Positions 8,511 through 16,720 of a stretch of 36,010 nucleotides of DNA are shown in pieces. The DNA is from Peptostreptococcaceae bacterium (GTDB lineage: Bacteria; Bacillota; Clostridia; Peptostreptococcales; Filifactoraceae). The stretch is from contig JAUNKE010000019.1 of the NCBI GenBank assembly GCA_030532905.1, positions 1 through 36,010 on the forward strand, given 5' to 3'. Under the pieces are notes generated by a model. The model saw nothing but the letters and a program-made list of their open reading frames with translations. It made no database searches and was not told the DNA's origin. Position 1 is the first letter of the stretch, and each line of letters begins with the position of its first letter. Made by a program: the position numbers and the translations under genes.

Positions 8511-9610
8511 TGAAAATATTTTCGACAAAACGATTTGACAAAATTCTGTTGTTGGTTCTGTTTCTGATTTTCGGCATCGGCTTGATGCTGGTTGCCTCGG
8601 CGACCAAGATGAGCATGCGAAAATTGACGATTCAAGGCGCGGCATTTTTTCTGGGGCTTATCTTTATGTACCTTTCAACAGCGATTGATTACAGCGTGCT
8701 GAAAAAATACGATTGGTATCTGTATGCGCTTTCGATTATTTTTCTGCTTCTGGTGTATATTCCGGGATTCGGAATCGAGCAGTTCAGCGCACGGTCTTGG
8801 GTCAATTTGTATTTTATGCAATTTCAAACCTCCGAGGCGACCAAAGTAACTTATACATTGGCATACAGCGCATTTTTGGAGCGTAGGCGCAATCAGCTCA
8901 ACTCCATCGGCGAGGTGTTGCCGGCGATTTTGTATCCGCTGCCGATTGTATTTTTACTCAAAAAGCAGCCGGACTTGGGCGGAATACTGGTAATATTTTT
9001 TATTACGATATTTTGTCTTTTTATGGCGGGACTCAACAAAAAATATATCATCGGCGGCATCGTCTTTATGCTGATTGCCGTACCGATTATTTATAAATTT
9101 CAGCTGTTGGAATCTCATCAGATGCAACGATTGGAAGCGTTTTTGCATCCGGGCGACCCTTCTTACATCGGAAATGAGCAAGTGATTCAGTCGATTACGG
9201 CAATCGGCTCGGGTCAGCTCTTCGGTAAAGGATGGCTCAAAGGAACGCTGATTCCTTTCGGTTTTTTGCCGGTTCCGGAAAGTGATTTTATCTTTGCGGT
9301 ACTGGGCGAAGAATTCGGTATGGTGGGAATGGGAACGCTCATTGCATTGTTTTTTGTTTTCCTCAGCCGGATTTATTCGATTGCGATGGGAGCGAAGGAT
9401 TTTTACGGAACGCTCATCGTGTCGGGATTTTTGGGAATGCTGTTTTATCAGGTGCTCCAAAATATCGGGATGACCATCGGACTGATGCCGGTTACGGGCG
9501 TGACGCTGCCTTTTGTCAGCTACGGCGGCAGCTCGGTGATGATGGGAATGGTCATCGTTTCGATTATTATGAATGTGTATGGCAAATCGCATTCGAGTTT
9601 TGCTTATTAG
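8510..9610 (+). CDS. rodA: SEDS peptidoglycan glycosyltransferase RodA
   Basis: A 366-residue polytopic SEDS protein with about ten membrane helices. Family motifs visible include PESDFIFAVLGEEFG and, near the C-terminus, GLMPVTGVTLPFVSYGGSS. It polymerises lipid II into glycan strands as partner of the PBP2 encoded upstream. Location in the mre/min cluster favours RodA over FtsW. It begins at the last base of the minE stop (TAATG), suggesting coupled translation, and is the last gene of the operon because a strong terminator follows. Confidence 0.94.
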   Translation: MKIFSTKRFDKILLLVLFLIFGIGLMLVASATKMSMRKLTIQGAAFFLGLIFMYLSTAIDYSVLKKYDWYLYALSIIFLLLVYIPGFGIEQFSARSWVNLYFMQFQTSEATKVTYTLAYSAFLERRRNQLNSIGEVLPAILYPLPIVFLLKKQPDLGGILVIFFITIFCLFMAGLNKKYIIGGIVFMLIAVPIIYKFQLLESHQMQRLEAFLHPGDPSYIGNEQVIQSITAIGSGQLFGKGWLKGTLIPFGFLPVPESDFIFAVLGEEFGMVGMGTLIALFFVFLSRIYSIAMGAKDFYGTLIVSGFLGMLFYQVLQNIGMTIGLMPVTGVTLPFVSYGGSSVMMGMVIVSIIMNVYGKSHSSFAY

Positions 9611-9620
9611 AAAGTATTTG

Positions 9621-9644
9621 AGCGAGATTTATCTCGCTTTTTTT
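9621..9644 (+). terminator. Terminator of the radC-rodA operon
   Basis: Perfect 7-bp stem AGCGAGA (9621-9627) / TCTCGCT (9632-9638) with a TTTA loop, running into seven T. It lies 10 bases after the rodA stop. Confidence 0.9.
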
Positions 9645-9795
9645 ATGTAAAATTTGTCTTTCGGAAAAGATTATTTCGGTTTTCAATTTTTTTGATTGAG
9701 AAAAGAAATAGGAAAAGCGTATTTTGATTTTCGAAATTACAATCGGAAAAAAATTTTATGGAGCGGATTGTCCTTTCCAATTATTTTACAATCGA

Positions 9796-9825
9796 AAATC
9801 CACCCGTGGAAGAGTGGATTTTTCA
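9796..9825. terminator. Second hairpin between rodA and the cold-shock gene
   Basis: Perfect 9-bp inverted repeat AAAATCCAC (9796-9804) / GTGGATTTT (9815-9823) with a 10-base loop. The T-rich 3' side could stop plus-strand read-through, and the A-rich 5' side could act in the other direction. It stands between the rodA terminator and the cold-shock gene's own terminator. Confidence 0.5.
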
Positions 9826-9833
9826 TAATAAAA

Positions 9834-9860
9834 ATCGCCGACGAAGCCGGCGATTATTTT
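9834..9860. terminator. Terminator of the cold-shock gene (works in both directions)
   Basis: Perfect 8-bp stem AATCGCCG (9834-9841) / CGGCGATT (9849-9856) with a 7-base loop. It lies right after the minus-strand cold-shock stop and is flanked by T on either strand. Confidence 0.85.
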
Positions 9861-10061
9861 TTACTCTGCAACTACATTAACTGCTTGCGGTCCTCTTGCT
9901 CCCTCGGAGATTTCAAAAGTTACCTTTTGACCATCTACAAGAGTTTTGAAACCTTCAGCAACGATGCCGCTGAAATGAACGAAGATGTCCTGTCCGTTCT
10001 CATCAGTAATAAATCCGAAACCTTTTTCACCATTAAACCACTTTACTGTACCTCTATTCAT
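9861..10061 (-). CDS. cspA: Cold shock protein (CspA family)
   Basis: A 66-residue single-domain cold-shock protein. The RNA-binding motifs are intact: RNP1 KGFGFI at residues 12-17 and RNP2 DIFVHF at 24-29, preceded by the aromatic patch VKWFN. It binds single-stranded RNA and DNA and acts as an RNA chaperone. The start at 10061 is fixed by GGAGGT (complement of 10068-10073) six bases ahead and by family length; upstream in-frame codons belong to the leader. It stands alone, with its own promoter and terminator, between two plus-strand operons. Its mRNA leader is about 105 bases. Confidence 0.96.
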   Translation of the reverse strand: MNRGTVKWFNGEKGFGFITDENGQDIFVHFSGIVAEGFKTLVDGQKVTFEISEGARGPQAVNVVAE

Positions 10062-10089
10062 AAAGATACCTCCTATAAAAAATTTATAC

Positions 10090-10166
10090 CAGTTTGAATA
10101 AAAGACGAACCACATAACCCAAACTGTAATGATTAGGAAGGTATCGCATTTAATCTAAAACCTAAT
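10090..10166 (-). promoter_or_regulatory. Structured 5' leader of the cold-shock mRNA
   Basis: The roughly 105-base leader contains two inverted repeats. ATTAGG (10132-10137) can pair with CCTAAT (10161-10166), and CAGTTTG (10090-10096) with CAAACTG (10120-10126). The second lies just before the ribosome site. Long structured leaders that change fold with temperature are known for cspA in E. coli; a similar role here is inferred from position and structure only. Confidence 0.45.
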
Positions 10167-10174
10167 ATGATTCA

Positions 10175-10203
10175 AATATAGCATATTATTTTGGTTAAGT
10201 CAA
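10175..10203 (-). promoter_or_regulatory. Sigma-A promoter of the cold-shock gene
   Basis: On the minus strand: TTGACT (complement of 10198-10203), a 17-base spacer, and TATATT (complement of 10175-10180). This is close to consensus with ideal spacing and predicts a start near 10167. Confidence 0.8.
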
Positions 10204-10591
10204 TGGATTAACATAATTTTGTAAAAAATTTTAAGCAACTATACATAAAACAATTCACAAATCAACGAAAAGAAACTTTTTTATAAATAAAATTGGATAT
10301 CATCGGGCATAATGCAGGCAAATTTTTTTGAAGGATATTTTCATCTCGCTTGTTAATTTGATTTATGATTTTGAGTCGTAATTTGTATTTTCATTTGGTA
10401 TTTGGATTTTGAAATAGATGACAGGAATACGGGTTGAAAATTGAGTGTTTTTTATTTTTGTATTTGTAAAAAAATAATTGGTTTTTTTATGTGCAAAATC
10501 TGATGGAATCCGCAAAGCAAGCAAATAGGGCACAAAATTGTTTTCGAAAACTCAAAAGTAATTCAGAAAATTGTAAAATGGGCGTTTCGAC
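10204..10591. other. AT-rich intergenic stretch without a recognisable gene
   Basis: About 390 bases between the divergent cold-shock and cdaA promoters. It is clearly richer in A and T than the neighbouring genes, with many T and A runs. I see no open frame with a ribosome site, no clear hairpin and no repeat in it. Confidence 0.5.
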
Positions 10592-10620
10592 TTGAAAAAT
10601 CGTTTATTCTATGGAATAAT
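10592..10620 (+). promoter_or_regulatory. Candidate promoter of the cdaA-glmM operon
   Basis: TTGAAA (10592-10597), a 17-base spacer and AATAAT (10615-10620), about 30 bases upstream of cdaA. Both hexamers differ little from consensus. It is the only good candidate in the preceding 400 bases. Confidence 0.6.
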
Positions 10621-10650
10621 AAAGATAAGGATTAAAACGGAGGTAACAGT

Positions 10651-11463
10651 ATGTGGGGAATAAAAGATATCATAAGCAATATGACTATGATTGATATCAT
10701 TGATATATCCATTGTTGCCTATTTTTTTTATAAAATGTATTTTTTAATCAAAGAGACGAGAGCGGAGCAGCTGATTAAGGGTATCGTCATTTTACTTTTA
10801 GCGACAAATGTTTTGGAGATGATGCAGTTCCAAGTTATCCATTGGATTTTGGAGCGAACGATGACGGTCGGAATCATCGCTTTGCTTATCGTATTTCAAC
10901 CTGAGCTTCGTCGGGCGCTGGAGCAGCTCGGTCGAGTCAAATTTTTTTCAAAGAGCTCGCAGGACGCTTACCGAAAAAGTGTCGATTATATTGTATCTGA
11001 AGTTCGAGCGGCGGTCGGCGTTATGTCAAAAAGCAAGACCGGAGCCTTGATTGTTTTCGAAAGGGAAACCGGACTCAATGAAATTGTTCGAACCGGCACA
11101 TTGCTCAATGCGGATATCAGCAGACAGTTACTTATCAATATTTTTGAACCCAATACTCCTTTGCACGACGGCGCGGTGATTGTGCGAGGCGAAAAAATTA
11201 TGGCGGCGGGATGTTTTTTACCGCTTACCGATAATGCGCAGCTTAATCAGGAGGTTGGAACCAGACATAGAGCGGCACTGGGTGTCAGCGAAAAATCCGA
11301 CAGTATTGCATTGATTGTATCGGAGGAGACGGGCAATATTTCGGTTGCGGAAAACGGAAATCTGTATCGTGATTTATCCGATGAAAATTTGAATATATTC
11401 CTGAAGCGCAGTTTGCGAATGATTGACAAAAAGAATTTATTTGAGAGTGAGGAAACCGAATGA
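10651..11463 (+). CDS. cdaA: Diadenylate cyclase CdaA
   Basis: A 270-residue membrane diadenylate cyclase. Three N-terminal membrane helices (within about residues 10-90) are followed by the DAC domain, with the DGA motif at 173-175 and RHR at 205-207, the residues that bind ATP and metal. It makes c-di-AMP, the essential messenger that controls potassium and osmolyte uptake and so turgor and wall integrity. GGAGG precedes the start. It overlaps cdaR by 4 bases (ATGA). The first gene of the operon, it follows a sigma-A-like promoter. Elsewhere in Firmicutes CdaR and GlmM bind CdaA and modulate its activity. Confidence 0.96.
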   Translation: MWGIKDIISNMTMIDIIDISIVAYFFYKMYFLIKETRAEQLIKGIVILLLATNVLEMMQFQVIHWILERTMTVGIIALLIVFQPELRRALEQLGRVKFFSKSSQDAYRKSVDYIVSEVRAAVGVMSKSKTGALIVFERETGLNEIVRTGTLLNADISRQLLINIFEPNTPLHDGAVIVRGEKIMAAGCFLPLTDNAQLNQEVGTRHRAALGVSEKSDSIALIVSEETGNISVAENGNLYRDLSDENLNIFLKRSLRMIDKKNLFESEETE

Positions 11464-12656
11464 TGAAGAAAAAATCTCCTGAGGCTTTCAAAATAAGATT
11501 TTTGAGCATACTGGTCGCTTTCGGAATGTGGATTTTCGTCATGGAAAAAATCGACCCGATTATCATTCGAAGTGTTGAGAATGTTCATATCAAACAAATA
11601 ACGAATATGCAGGAAATAGAAGAGCAGGGTTTGGTGCTAAGTTACGACCAGTCGTTGACGGTCAAAGTGGATCTTCGGGCGCGGCGCTCCACATTGCTCA
11701 ACTATATTCGCGTGATGCCGGAGGTCAAGGCGAAAGTTGAAAATCCGACCGTCGGTGCGAATGTGGTTACACTCACACTGGATACGCCGTCGGGCGTGGA
11801 ATACAGTTTTGAGCCGAAGAATTTCAAAATCAACTTGGAAGAAGGCGTGATTGCGGAAAAAACCGTTGACATTATCTGGGAGGGAACACCGAAGGAGAAT
11901 TTTGCGGTTTCGGAAATCAATATCAATAAACAGAAGGTCTATGTGGAAGGCGCGAAATCCCAAGTGGATAAAGTGGCGAATCTCAAAGGGGTTCTCAGTA
12001 CGGAAGGCGCGAGCAAGGATTTCAGCTTGAAAACAAAAATCACACCGGTCGATGCCAAAGGAGATTTCGTTGACGGCGTCAAAATCGATACGGAATATGT
12101 GATTGTCGATGTTAAGATGGAAGAGAGCAAGGAAGTTCCGGTTCGCATTCGACTGTTCAACTCGCTCGAACAGGAAGTCAAAGACAGCGGACTCGTACCG
12201 AGCATTGAAGATATTTTAATTACGGGTAAATCTGAAAAAATCGCGAATATCGATGAGATTGTGAGTCAAAAAATTTCGGTGGCGGCTTATAATCAAAATC
12301 AGGAGATGGAATTCGATCTTCAAATACCGGAGGGGATTCGTGTTTCCAATAAAAAAATTCAGCTCAGAACGGTTGAAGAGGAGCTGATGGAATATACTTT
12401 TGAAATTCCGTCGAGCGAAGTTATTTTTACGGGAGCGATTAAGACCGAAGAGATCAAACAGGCGTTGCCGCCGTTCATTTCGATAAGCTTTAGAGCAAGC
12501 AGAGAACATGAAAATTTGATTTCGACGGATTCGATAAAAATTTTAGTAGATAATTCCGCGGAGCAGAAGGAGTATCCAATCAAAATCAAATTGGAATATC
12601 CTGTCAACAGCTTTGCGGCAATGCCAAATCATATTACAGTCAGTGAAGGAGAGTAA
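11460..12656 (+). CDS. cdaR: CdaA regulatory protein CdaR (YbbR-domain protein)
   Basis: A 398-residue protein with a short basic N-terminus, one membrane helix (about residues 13-30) and a long extracellular part of repeated YbbR-type beta domains, with recurring VDV/VDI strands. It is the usual partner encoded after cdaA. CdaR modulates c-di-AMP synthesis from outside the membrane; the sign of the effect differs between reports. The start overlaps the cdaA stop, so translation is probably coupled. ATG at 11463 is an equally possible start, one codon later. Confidence 0.92.
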   Translation: MMKKKSPEAFKIRFLSILVAFGMWIFVMEKIDPIIIRSVENVHIKQITNMQEIEEQGLVLSYDQSLTVKVDLRARRSTLLNYIRVMPEVKAKVENPTVGANVVTLTLDTPSGVEYSFEPKNFKINLEEGVIAEKTVDIIWEGTPKENFAVSEININKQKVYVEGAKSQVDKVANLKGVLSTEGASKDFSLKTKITPVDAKGDFVDGVKIDTEYVIVDVKMEESKEVPVRIRLFNSLEQEVKDSGLVPSIEDILITGKSEKIANIDEIVSQKISVAAYNQNQEMEFDLQIPEGIRVSNKKIQLRTVEEELMEYTFEIPSSEVIFTGAIKTEEIKQALPPFISISFRASREHENLISTDSIKILVDNSAEQKEYPIKIKLEYPVNSFAAMPNHITVSEGE

Positions 12657-12657
12657 A

Positions 12658-13569
12658 ATGAAAACTTTTGAAGAGATTTTGTCCTATGCGAAAAAACTGA
12701 AGCCCAAGACGGTGGCGGTGGCTTGTGCTCATGACGAAGATGTACTGTTGTCGATTGAGAATGCAAGAAAACTCGGCGTAATTAAGGCAATTTTGGTCGG
12801 TGTGAAATCCGAAATCGAGTCGATTTGCAAGGCGAACGGCATCAATCCGGCGGATTATGAAATCATCGACAATGCGGATAAAGCGGAGTCGTCACATATC
12901 GCAGCGAAATTGGTTTCGGATAAAAAGGCGGATGTGTTGATGAAAGGTCTTGTAGATACTTCCATCATTCTCAAGGCGGTGCTCAACAAGGAGCTCGGAT
13001 TGAGAACGGGCAAACCGATCAGTCATTGTGCGGTTTTCGAAATTCCGAATTATGACCGTCTGTTCTTTGTAACGGATGCGGCGATGAATATTGCGCCGGA
13101 TGTGGCAACCAAAGCGGCAATCATCGGGAATTCCGTGAAATTGGCACAGGCATTGGGCATTGAACAGGCAAAAGTCGGTGTGATTTGTGCAAAAGAAAAA
13201 GTGGATGAAAAAATGCCGGCGACCGTCGATGCTGAAATCTTGGAGAAGATGAATCAGGAAGGCAAGATTACGGATTGCATCGTGGGCGGGCCGTTTGCGC
13301 TCGACAATGCGATTTCGCTTGAGTCGGCTCATCATAAAGGAATCGAGCATAAGGTAGCGGGGCTGTGCGACATTTTGCTCATGCCGGATATTGAAGCGGG
13401 AAATGTTTTGTATAAGGCGATTTCCTATTTCCAACCGGATGCCAATTTGGCGGGCATTATTCTCGGCGCGGCGACACCGATTGTTTTGACATCGAGAGCG
13501 GATTCCGAAGAAACTAAATTGAATTCGATTTTACTGTCTGTCTTGTATGCAGATAAATTTTCAAACTAA
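12658..13569 (+). CDS. ptb: Phosphate butyryltransferase
   Basis: A 303-residue member of the phosphate acetyl/butyryltransferase family, whose N-terminal [20 protein letters not shown] and overall length are typical of Ptb. It swaps the CoA of butyryl-CoA, or of branched acyl-CoAs, for phosphate. The start follows GGAG near 12647, while an in-frame TTG at 12613 lies within cdaR and is discarded. It stands directly before butyrate kinase, so acyl-phosphate passes to ATP formation. The 2-oxoacid oxidoreductase genes downstream suggest isobutyryl-, isovaleryl- or 2-methylbutyryl-CoA as possible substrates; butyryl-CoA cannot be excluded. Confidence 0.93.
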   Translation: MKTFEEILSYAKKLKPKTVAVACAHDEDVLLSIENARKLGVIKAILVGVKSEIESICKANGINPADYEIIDNADKAESSHIAAKLVSDKKADVLMKGLVDTSIILKAVLNKELGLRTGKPISHCAVFEIPNYDRLFFVTDAAMNIAPDVATKAAIIGNSVKLAQALGIEQAKVGVICAKEKVDEKMPATVDAEILEKMNQEGKITDCIVGGPFALDNAISLESAHHKGIEHKVAGLCDILLMPDIEAGNVLYKAISYFQPDANLAGIILGAATPIVLTSRADSEETKLNSILLSVLYADKFSN

Positions 13570-13580
13570 GCGGAGGGATT

Positions 13581-14654
13581 ATGTATAAGATTTTGGTTAT
13601 TAACCCGGGTTCCACATCGACAAAAATTGCGGTTTTTGAAGATGAGACAATGGTAATGGAGAAAACTTTAAGACATTCGAACGAAGAAATCGGAAAGTAT
13701 GAAACGATTGCGGAGCAGAAATCTTTTCGAAAAGAAGTGATTTTGGAATCACTGGCGGAAGCGGGCATCAATTCACATGATTTGGATGCGGTGGTCGGAC
13801 GCGGCGGCTTGTTGCATCCGATGGAAGGCGGAACCTATGAAGTCAATGAGAAAATGTTGGCGGATTTAAGAGTCGGCGTTTTGGGCGAGCATGCTTCCAA
13901 TCTCGGCGGAATCATCGCGAAAGAGATTGCGGATACGGCGGTCGTACCGGCATTTATCGTGGATCCGGTCGTTGTCGATGAGATGAGCGATGTGGCAAGA
14001 ATTTCGGGAATACCGGAGATTGAGAGAATGTCGATTTTCCACGCGTTGAATCAAAAGGCGGTGGCAAGACGCTATGCAAAGTCCATCGACAAAGCATACA
14101 AGGATGTCAATGTCGTCGTAGCGCATCTGGGCGGCGGAGTTTCCGTCGGAGCGCACCAAAAAGGACGAGTGGTCGATGTGAACAATGCGCTGGATGGAGA
14201 CGGACCGTTTTCACCGGAGCGCGCGGGCGGTTTGCCGGTGGGACAGTTTTTGAAATTGGCGAATTCCGGCAAGATGAATACCGATGAACTCAAAAAACGC
14301 CTGAAAGGAAACGGCGGAATCGTTGCGTATCTCAATACGAACGATGCGCGAGAAGTGGAGCAGAAGATTGCCGACGGCGACAAGCAGGCGGAGCTGGTAT
14401 ATTCCGCGATGGCATATCAGGTTGCCAGAGAAATCGGAGCATGCGTTGCGGTTTTGGACGGCGAAGTGGATGCAATCATCCTTACCGGCGGAATCGCTTA
14501 TTCGCAGATGTTCACCGAAATGATTAAGAAAAAGGTGGACAAGCTTGCAAAATTCGTTGTCTATCCGGGTGAGGACGAAATGATTGCATTGGCGGAGGGT
14601 GCAATTCGAGTTCTGAATAAGGAAGAAGAGGCAAAAGAATACATTGGAAAATAA
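13581..14654 (+). CDS. buk: Butyrate kinase
   Basis: A 357-residue acetokinase-family enzyme with the N-terminal phosphate-binding motif [12 protein letters not shown] and the later segment [12 protein letters not shown]. It turns acyl-phosphate and ADP into short-chain acid and ATP. Length fits Buk rather than acetate kinase (about 400). GGAGG stands just before the ATG and 11 bases separate it from ptb. Its last codons overlap the P-loop gene. Together with ptb it gives substrate-level phosphorylation; branched-chain acids are accepted by several relatives. Confidence 0.96.
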   Translation: MYKILVINPGSTSTKIAVFEDETMVMEKTLRHSNEEIGKYETIAEQKSFRKEVILESLAEAGINSHDLDAVVGRGGLLHPMEGGTYEVNEKMLADLRVGVLGEHASNLGGIIAKEIADTAVVPAFIVDPVVVDEMSDVARISGIPEIERMSIFHALNQKAVARRYAKSIDKAYKDVNVVVAHLGGGVSVGAHQKGRVVDVNNALDGDGPFSPERAGGLPVGQFLKLANSGKMNTDELKKRLKGNGGIVAYLNTNDAREVEQKIADGDKQAELVYSAMAYQVAREIGACVAVLDGEVDAIILTGGIAYSQMFTEMIKKKVDKLAKFVVYPGEDEMIALAEGAIRVLNKEEEAKEYIGK

Positions 14655-15363
14655 TCAGAAAGTAAGTGTAACAAAAGATAAAAGAATACGAATCATCGTC
14701 GGACATTACGGCAGCGGTAAAACCGAGTTCTCGGTCAACTATGCCGTCAAATTGGCAGATATCAAAAAAGAAACGCAGAATGAAGAAATGCAGGTTGCGA
14801 TTGCCGATTTGGATGTCATCAATCCATATTTTCGCTCCAGGGAGAAGGAAGAAATGTTGGACAAACACGGCATCATCTCACATTCCAGCGTACTTCGCAA
14901 CTCGGCACTCGATTTGCCGGCGATTTCCGCGGATTTGAGCGTACCGATTTTGGATGAGAACTATCAATATGTGATGGATGTCGGCGGCGACGAACTCGGT
15001 GCACGCGTGCTCGGCTCGATGCATCAGGTGATCGAAAAATATTCTTACGATATGTTTATGGTCATCAATGCCAATCGCGAATATACGGTTGAAGTGAACG
15101 ATGTTATCAAATACATTCGTGAAATCGAAGGCGCGAGCAAATTGTCGGTGACGGGACTTGTGAGCAATACCCATTTGCTCTGGGATACTTCGACGGAAGA
15201 TATTCTCAAAGGCTGCGAACTTGTCAAAAAAGTGAGCGAGCAAACGGGAATTCCCGTAAAATATGTCGTGTATCCGAGTCAATTGGATATTTCGTCGATT
15301 GAAAATCAAATTGAGTATAATCTTTTCTCCATCGATATGATTATGAGAGAAGATTGGATGTGA
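14644..15363 (+). CDS. P-loop ATP/GTP-binding protein of unknown role
   Basis: A 239-residue protein with the Walker A motif GHYGSGKTE at residues 20-28 and a following [15 protein letters not shown] segment that resembles the acidic switch of MinD/ParA-type SIMIBI ATPases. No membrane helix is seen. The likely start is TTG at 14644, inside the end of buk (11-base overlap), with GAGG at 14628-14631 as a somewhat distant ribosome site; no ATG or GTG lies between it and the Walker motif. Position between buk and the ferredoxin oxidoreductase genes suggests a job in making or regulating that enzyme, but this is inference. I do not know a characterised homologue. Confidence 0.85.
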   Translation: MENNQKVSVTKDKRIRIIVGHYGSGKTEFSVNYAVKLADIKKETQNEEMQVAIADLDVINPYFRSREKEEMLDKHGIISHSSVLRNSALDLPAISADLSVPILDENYQYVMDVGGDELGARVLGSMHQVIEKYSYDMFMVINANREYTVEVNDVIKYIREIEGASKLSVTGLVSNTHLLWDTSTEDILKGCELVKKVSEQTGIPVKYVVYPSQLDISSIENQIEYNLFSIDMIMREDWM

Positions 15364-15389
15364 TTATCGGACAGAAGTCTTATAATAAA

Positions 15390-15427
15390 TCTTCCAATGG
15401 GCTTTCCCATTGGAAGAACATCATTTT
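15390..15427 (+). terminator. Strong hairpin between the P-loop gene and the oxidoreductase genes
   Basis: Perfect 12-bp stem (15390-15401 with 15406-15417) and a CTTT loop, followed after six bases by a T run (15424-15429). It lies inside what otherwise reads as one operon. It could be a partial terminator, an attenuator, or an mRNA processing or stability element that sets different levels for the two halves. A TATAAT at 15381-15386 just ahead has no good -35. Confidence 0.65.
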
Positions 15428-15446
15428 TTAACGAATGGAGGTTAAA

Positions 15447-15662
15447 ATGGCTAAGGGAAAGGTAACTTTTAATCAGGAGAAGTGTAAAGGGTGCGCCCTT
15501 TGTACAACCGGTTGTCCGGTCAACATTGTGGTTATTGATAAAGAAACCATCAATAATAAGGGATATAATGTTGCAACGGTAAAAGAAATGGAAAAATGCA
15601 TTGGCTGTGCGAACTGCGCAACTATGTGCCCGGACGGAGTAATCACTGTAGAAAGGATGTAA
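15447..15662 (+). CDS. vorD: 2-oxoacid:ferredoxin oxidoreductase, ferredoxin-like delta subunit
   Basis: A 71-residue protein with two complete [4Fe-4S] motifs, CKGCALCTTGCP and CIGCANCATMCP, as in bacterial ferredoxins and the delta subunits of 2-oxoacid oxidoreductases. It passes electrons from the thiamine active site to free ferredoxin. ATG 15447 follows GGAGG (15437-15441); an ATG at 15435 overlaps that ribosome site and is not used. First gene after the hairpin at 15390, two bases ahead of the alpha subunit. The symbol follows the vor naming of the whole set. Confidence 0.92.
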   Translation: MAKGKVTFNQEKCKGCALCTTGCPVNIVVIDKETINNKGYNVATVKEMEKCIGCANCATMCPDGVITVERM

Positions 15663-15664
15663 TT

Positions 15665-16720
15665 ATGGCTAAAGTACTTATGAAAGGCAATGAGGCGGTT
15701 GCAAAAGCTGCTATTGAGGCGGGATGTAATTTTTTTGCGGGATATCCGATAACACCACAAAATGAGGTTCCGGAATATATGTCCAGAGAGCTGCCTTTGC
15801 GTGGCGGCGCATTTGTTCAGGCGGAATCTGAAATCTCCGCCATCAATATGGTTTACGGTGCGGCGGGTGCAGGCGCAAGAGCGATGACATCCTCATCCTC
15901 ACCGGGTATCGCATTGAAACAGGAAGGAATTACCTATATTGCGGGAGCGGAACTTCCGGCAGTTATCGTGAATATGATGCGAGGAGGTCCGGGACTCGGA
16001 AGTATCCAGCCTGCACAGTCCGACTATTATATGTCAACACGCGGTGGAGGAAATGGAGACTATCGACATATCGTTTACGCGCCGGCTTCCATTCAGGAAG
16101 CGGTGGACATGGTTCAGGAAGCATTTGATGTAGCGGATTATTATCGCATGCCGGTTATGGTGGTTGCCGACGGTATGATTGGACAGATGATGGAAGCGGT
16201 GGAATTCAGAAAGCCGCCGGCTCGCGAGCTTAAAGAGAAAACTTGGGCATCGACCGGAACAAAGGGCGAGAGAAAGCCGAATATCATCAACTCGCTTTAT
16301 TTGCAGGCGCCGGATTTGGAGCAGCACAACTTGATGTTGGAGCGCAAATATAAAACGATTGAAGAGAATGAAGCGAGATTTGAAAATTATATGGTGGAAG
16401 ATGCGGAATTGGTATTGGTAGCTTACGGTACCACTGCGAGAATCGCGCGTAACGCCGTTGTGAAATTGAGAGAAAAAGGAGTGAAGGCGGGATTGATTCG
16501 TCTAAAAACTCTATGGCCTTACCCGGTAAAAGCATTTGAAAATTTGGTTGCCAAAAATATGCTTTGCGTCGAGATGAGTATGGGTCAAATGGTGGAGGAT
16601 GTTAAGCTTGCCGTTGAATGTAGAGTGCCGGTTCATTTTACAGGTCGTGTGGGCGGAATGATTCCGGAGCCGTCACAAATTGTTGAAGTGGCTATGAATA
16701 TCGTAGGAGGTGCAAAATAA
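15665..16720 (+). CDS. vorB: 2-oxoacid:ferredoxin oxidoreductase alpha subunit (VorB type)
   Basis: About 351 residues, with the pyrimidine-binding domain of the thiamine enzymes at the N-terminus, including AGYPITPQNEVPEYM, and a C-terminal transketolase-like domain (LVAYGTTARIARNAV). Gene order delta-alpha-beta-gamma and this sequence fit the enzymes usually named 3-methyl-2-oxobutanoate (2-oxoisovalerate) dehydrogenase VorB, but the substrate cannot be fixed from sequence: 2-oxoglutarate or aryl 2-oxoacids are possible. The start is ATG 15665 after AAAGGATG; the frame continues upstream into vorD but with no better start. It overlaps the beta gene by one base. Confidence 0.92.
   Translation: MAKVLMKGNEAVAKAAIEAGCNFFAGYPITPQNEVPEYMSRELPLRGGAFVQAESEISAINMVYGAAGAGARAMTSSSSPGIALKQEGITYIAGAELPAVIVNMMRGGPGLGSIQPAQSDYYMSTRGGGNGDYRHIVYAPASIQEAVDMVQEAFDVADYYRMPVMVVADGMIGQMMEAVEFRKPPARELKEKTWASTGTKGERKPNIINSLYLQAPDLEQHNLMLERKYKTIEENEARFENYMVEDAELVLVAYGTTARIARNAVVKLREKGVKAGLIRLKTLWPYPVKAFENLVAKNMLCVEMSMGQMVEDVKLAVECRVPVHFTGRVGGMIPEPSQIVEVAMNIVGGAK

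Noticed and set aside
9696..10097. 133-residue plus-strand frame across the rodA-csp gap
   Set aside because: It spans two hairpins and the whole antisense of the cold-shock gene; no family resemblance.
15381..15386. TATAAT before vorD as a full promoter
   Set aside because: Perfect -10 but no acceptable -35 at 16-18 bases and no TGn extension; kept only as a note beside the hairpin.
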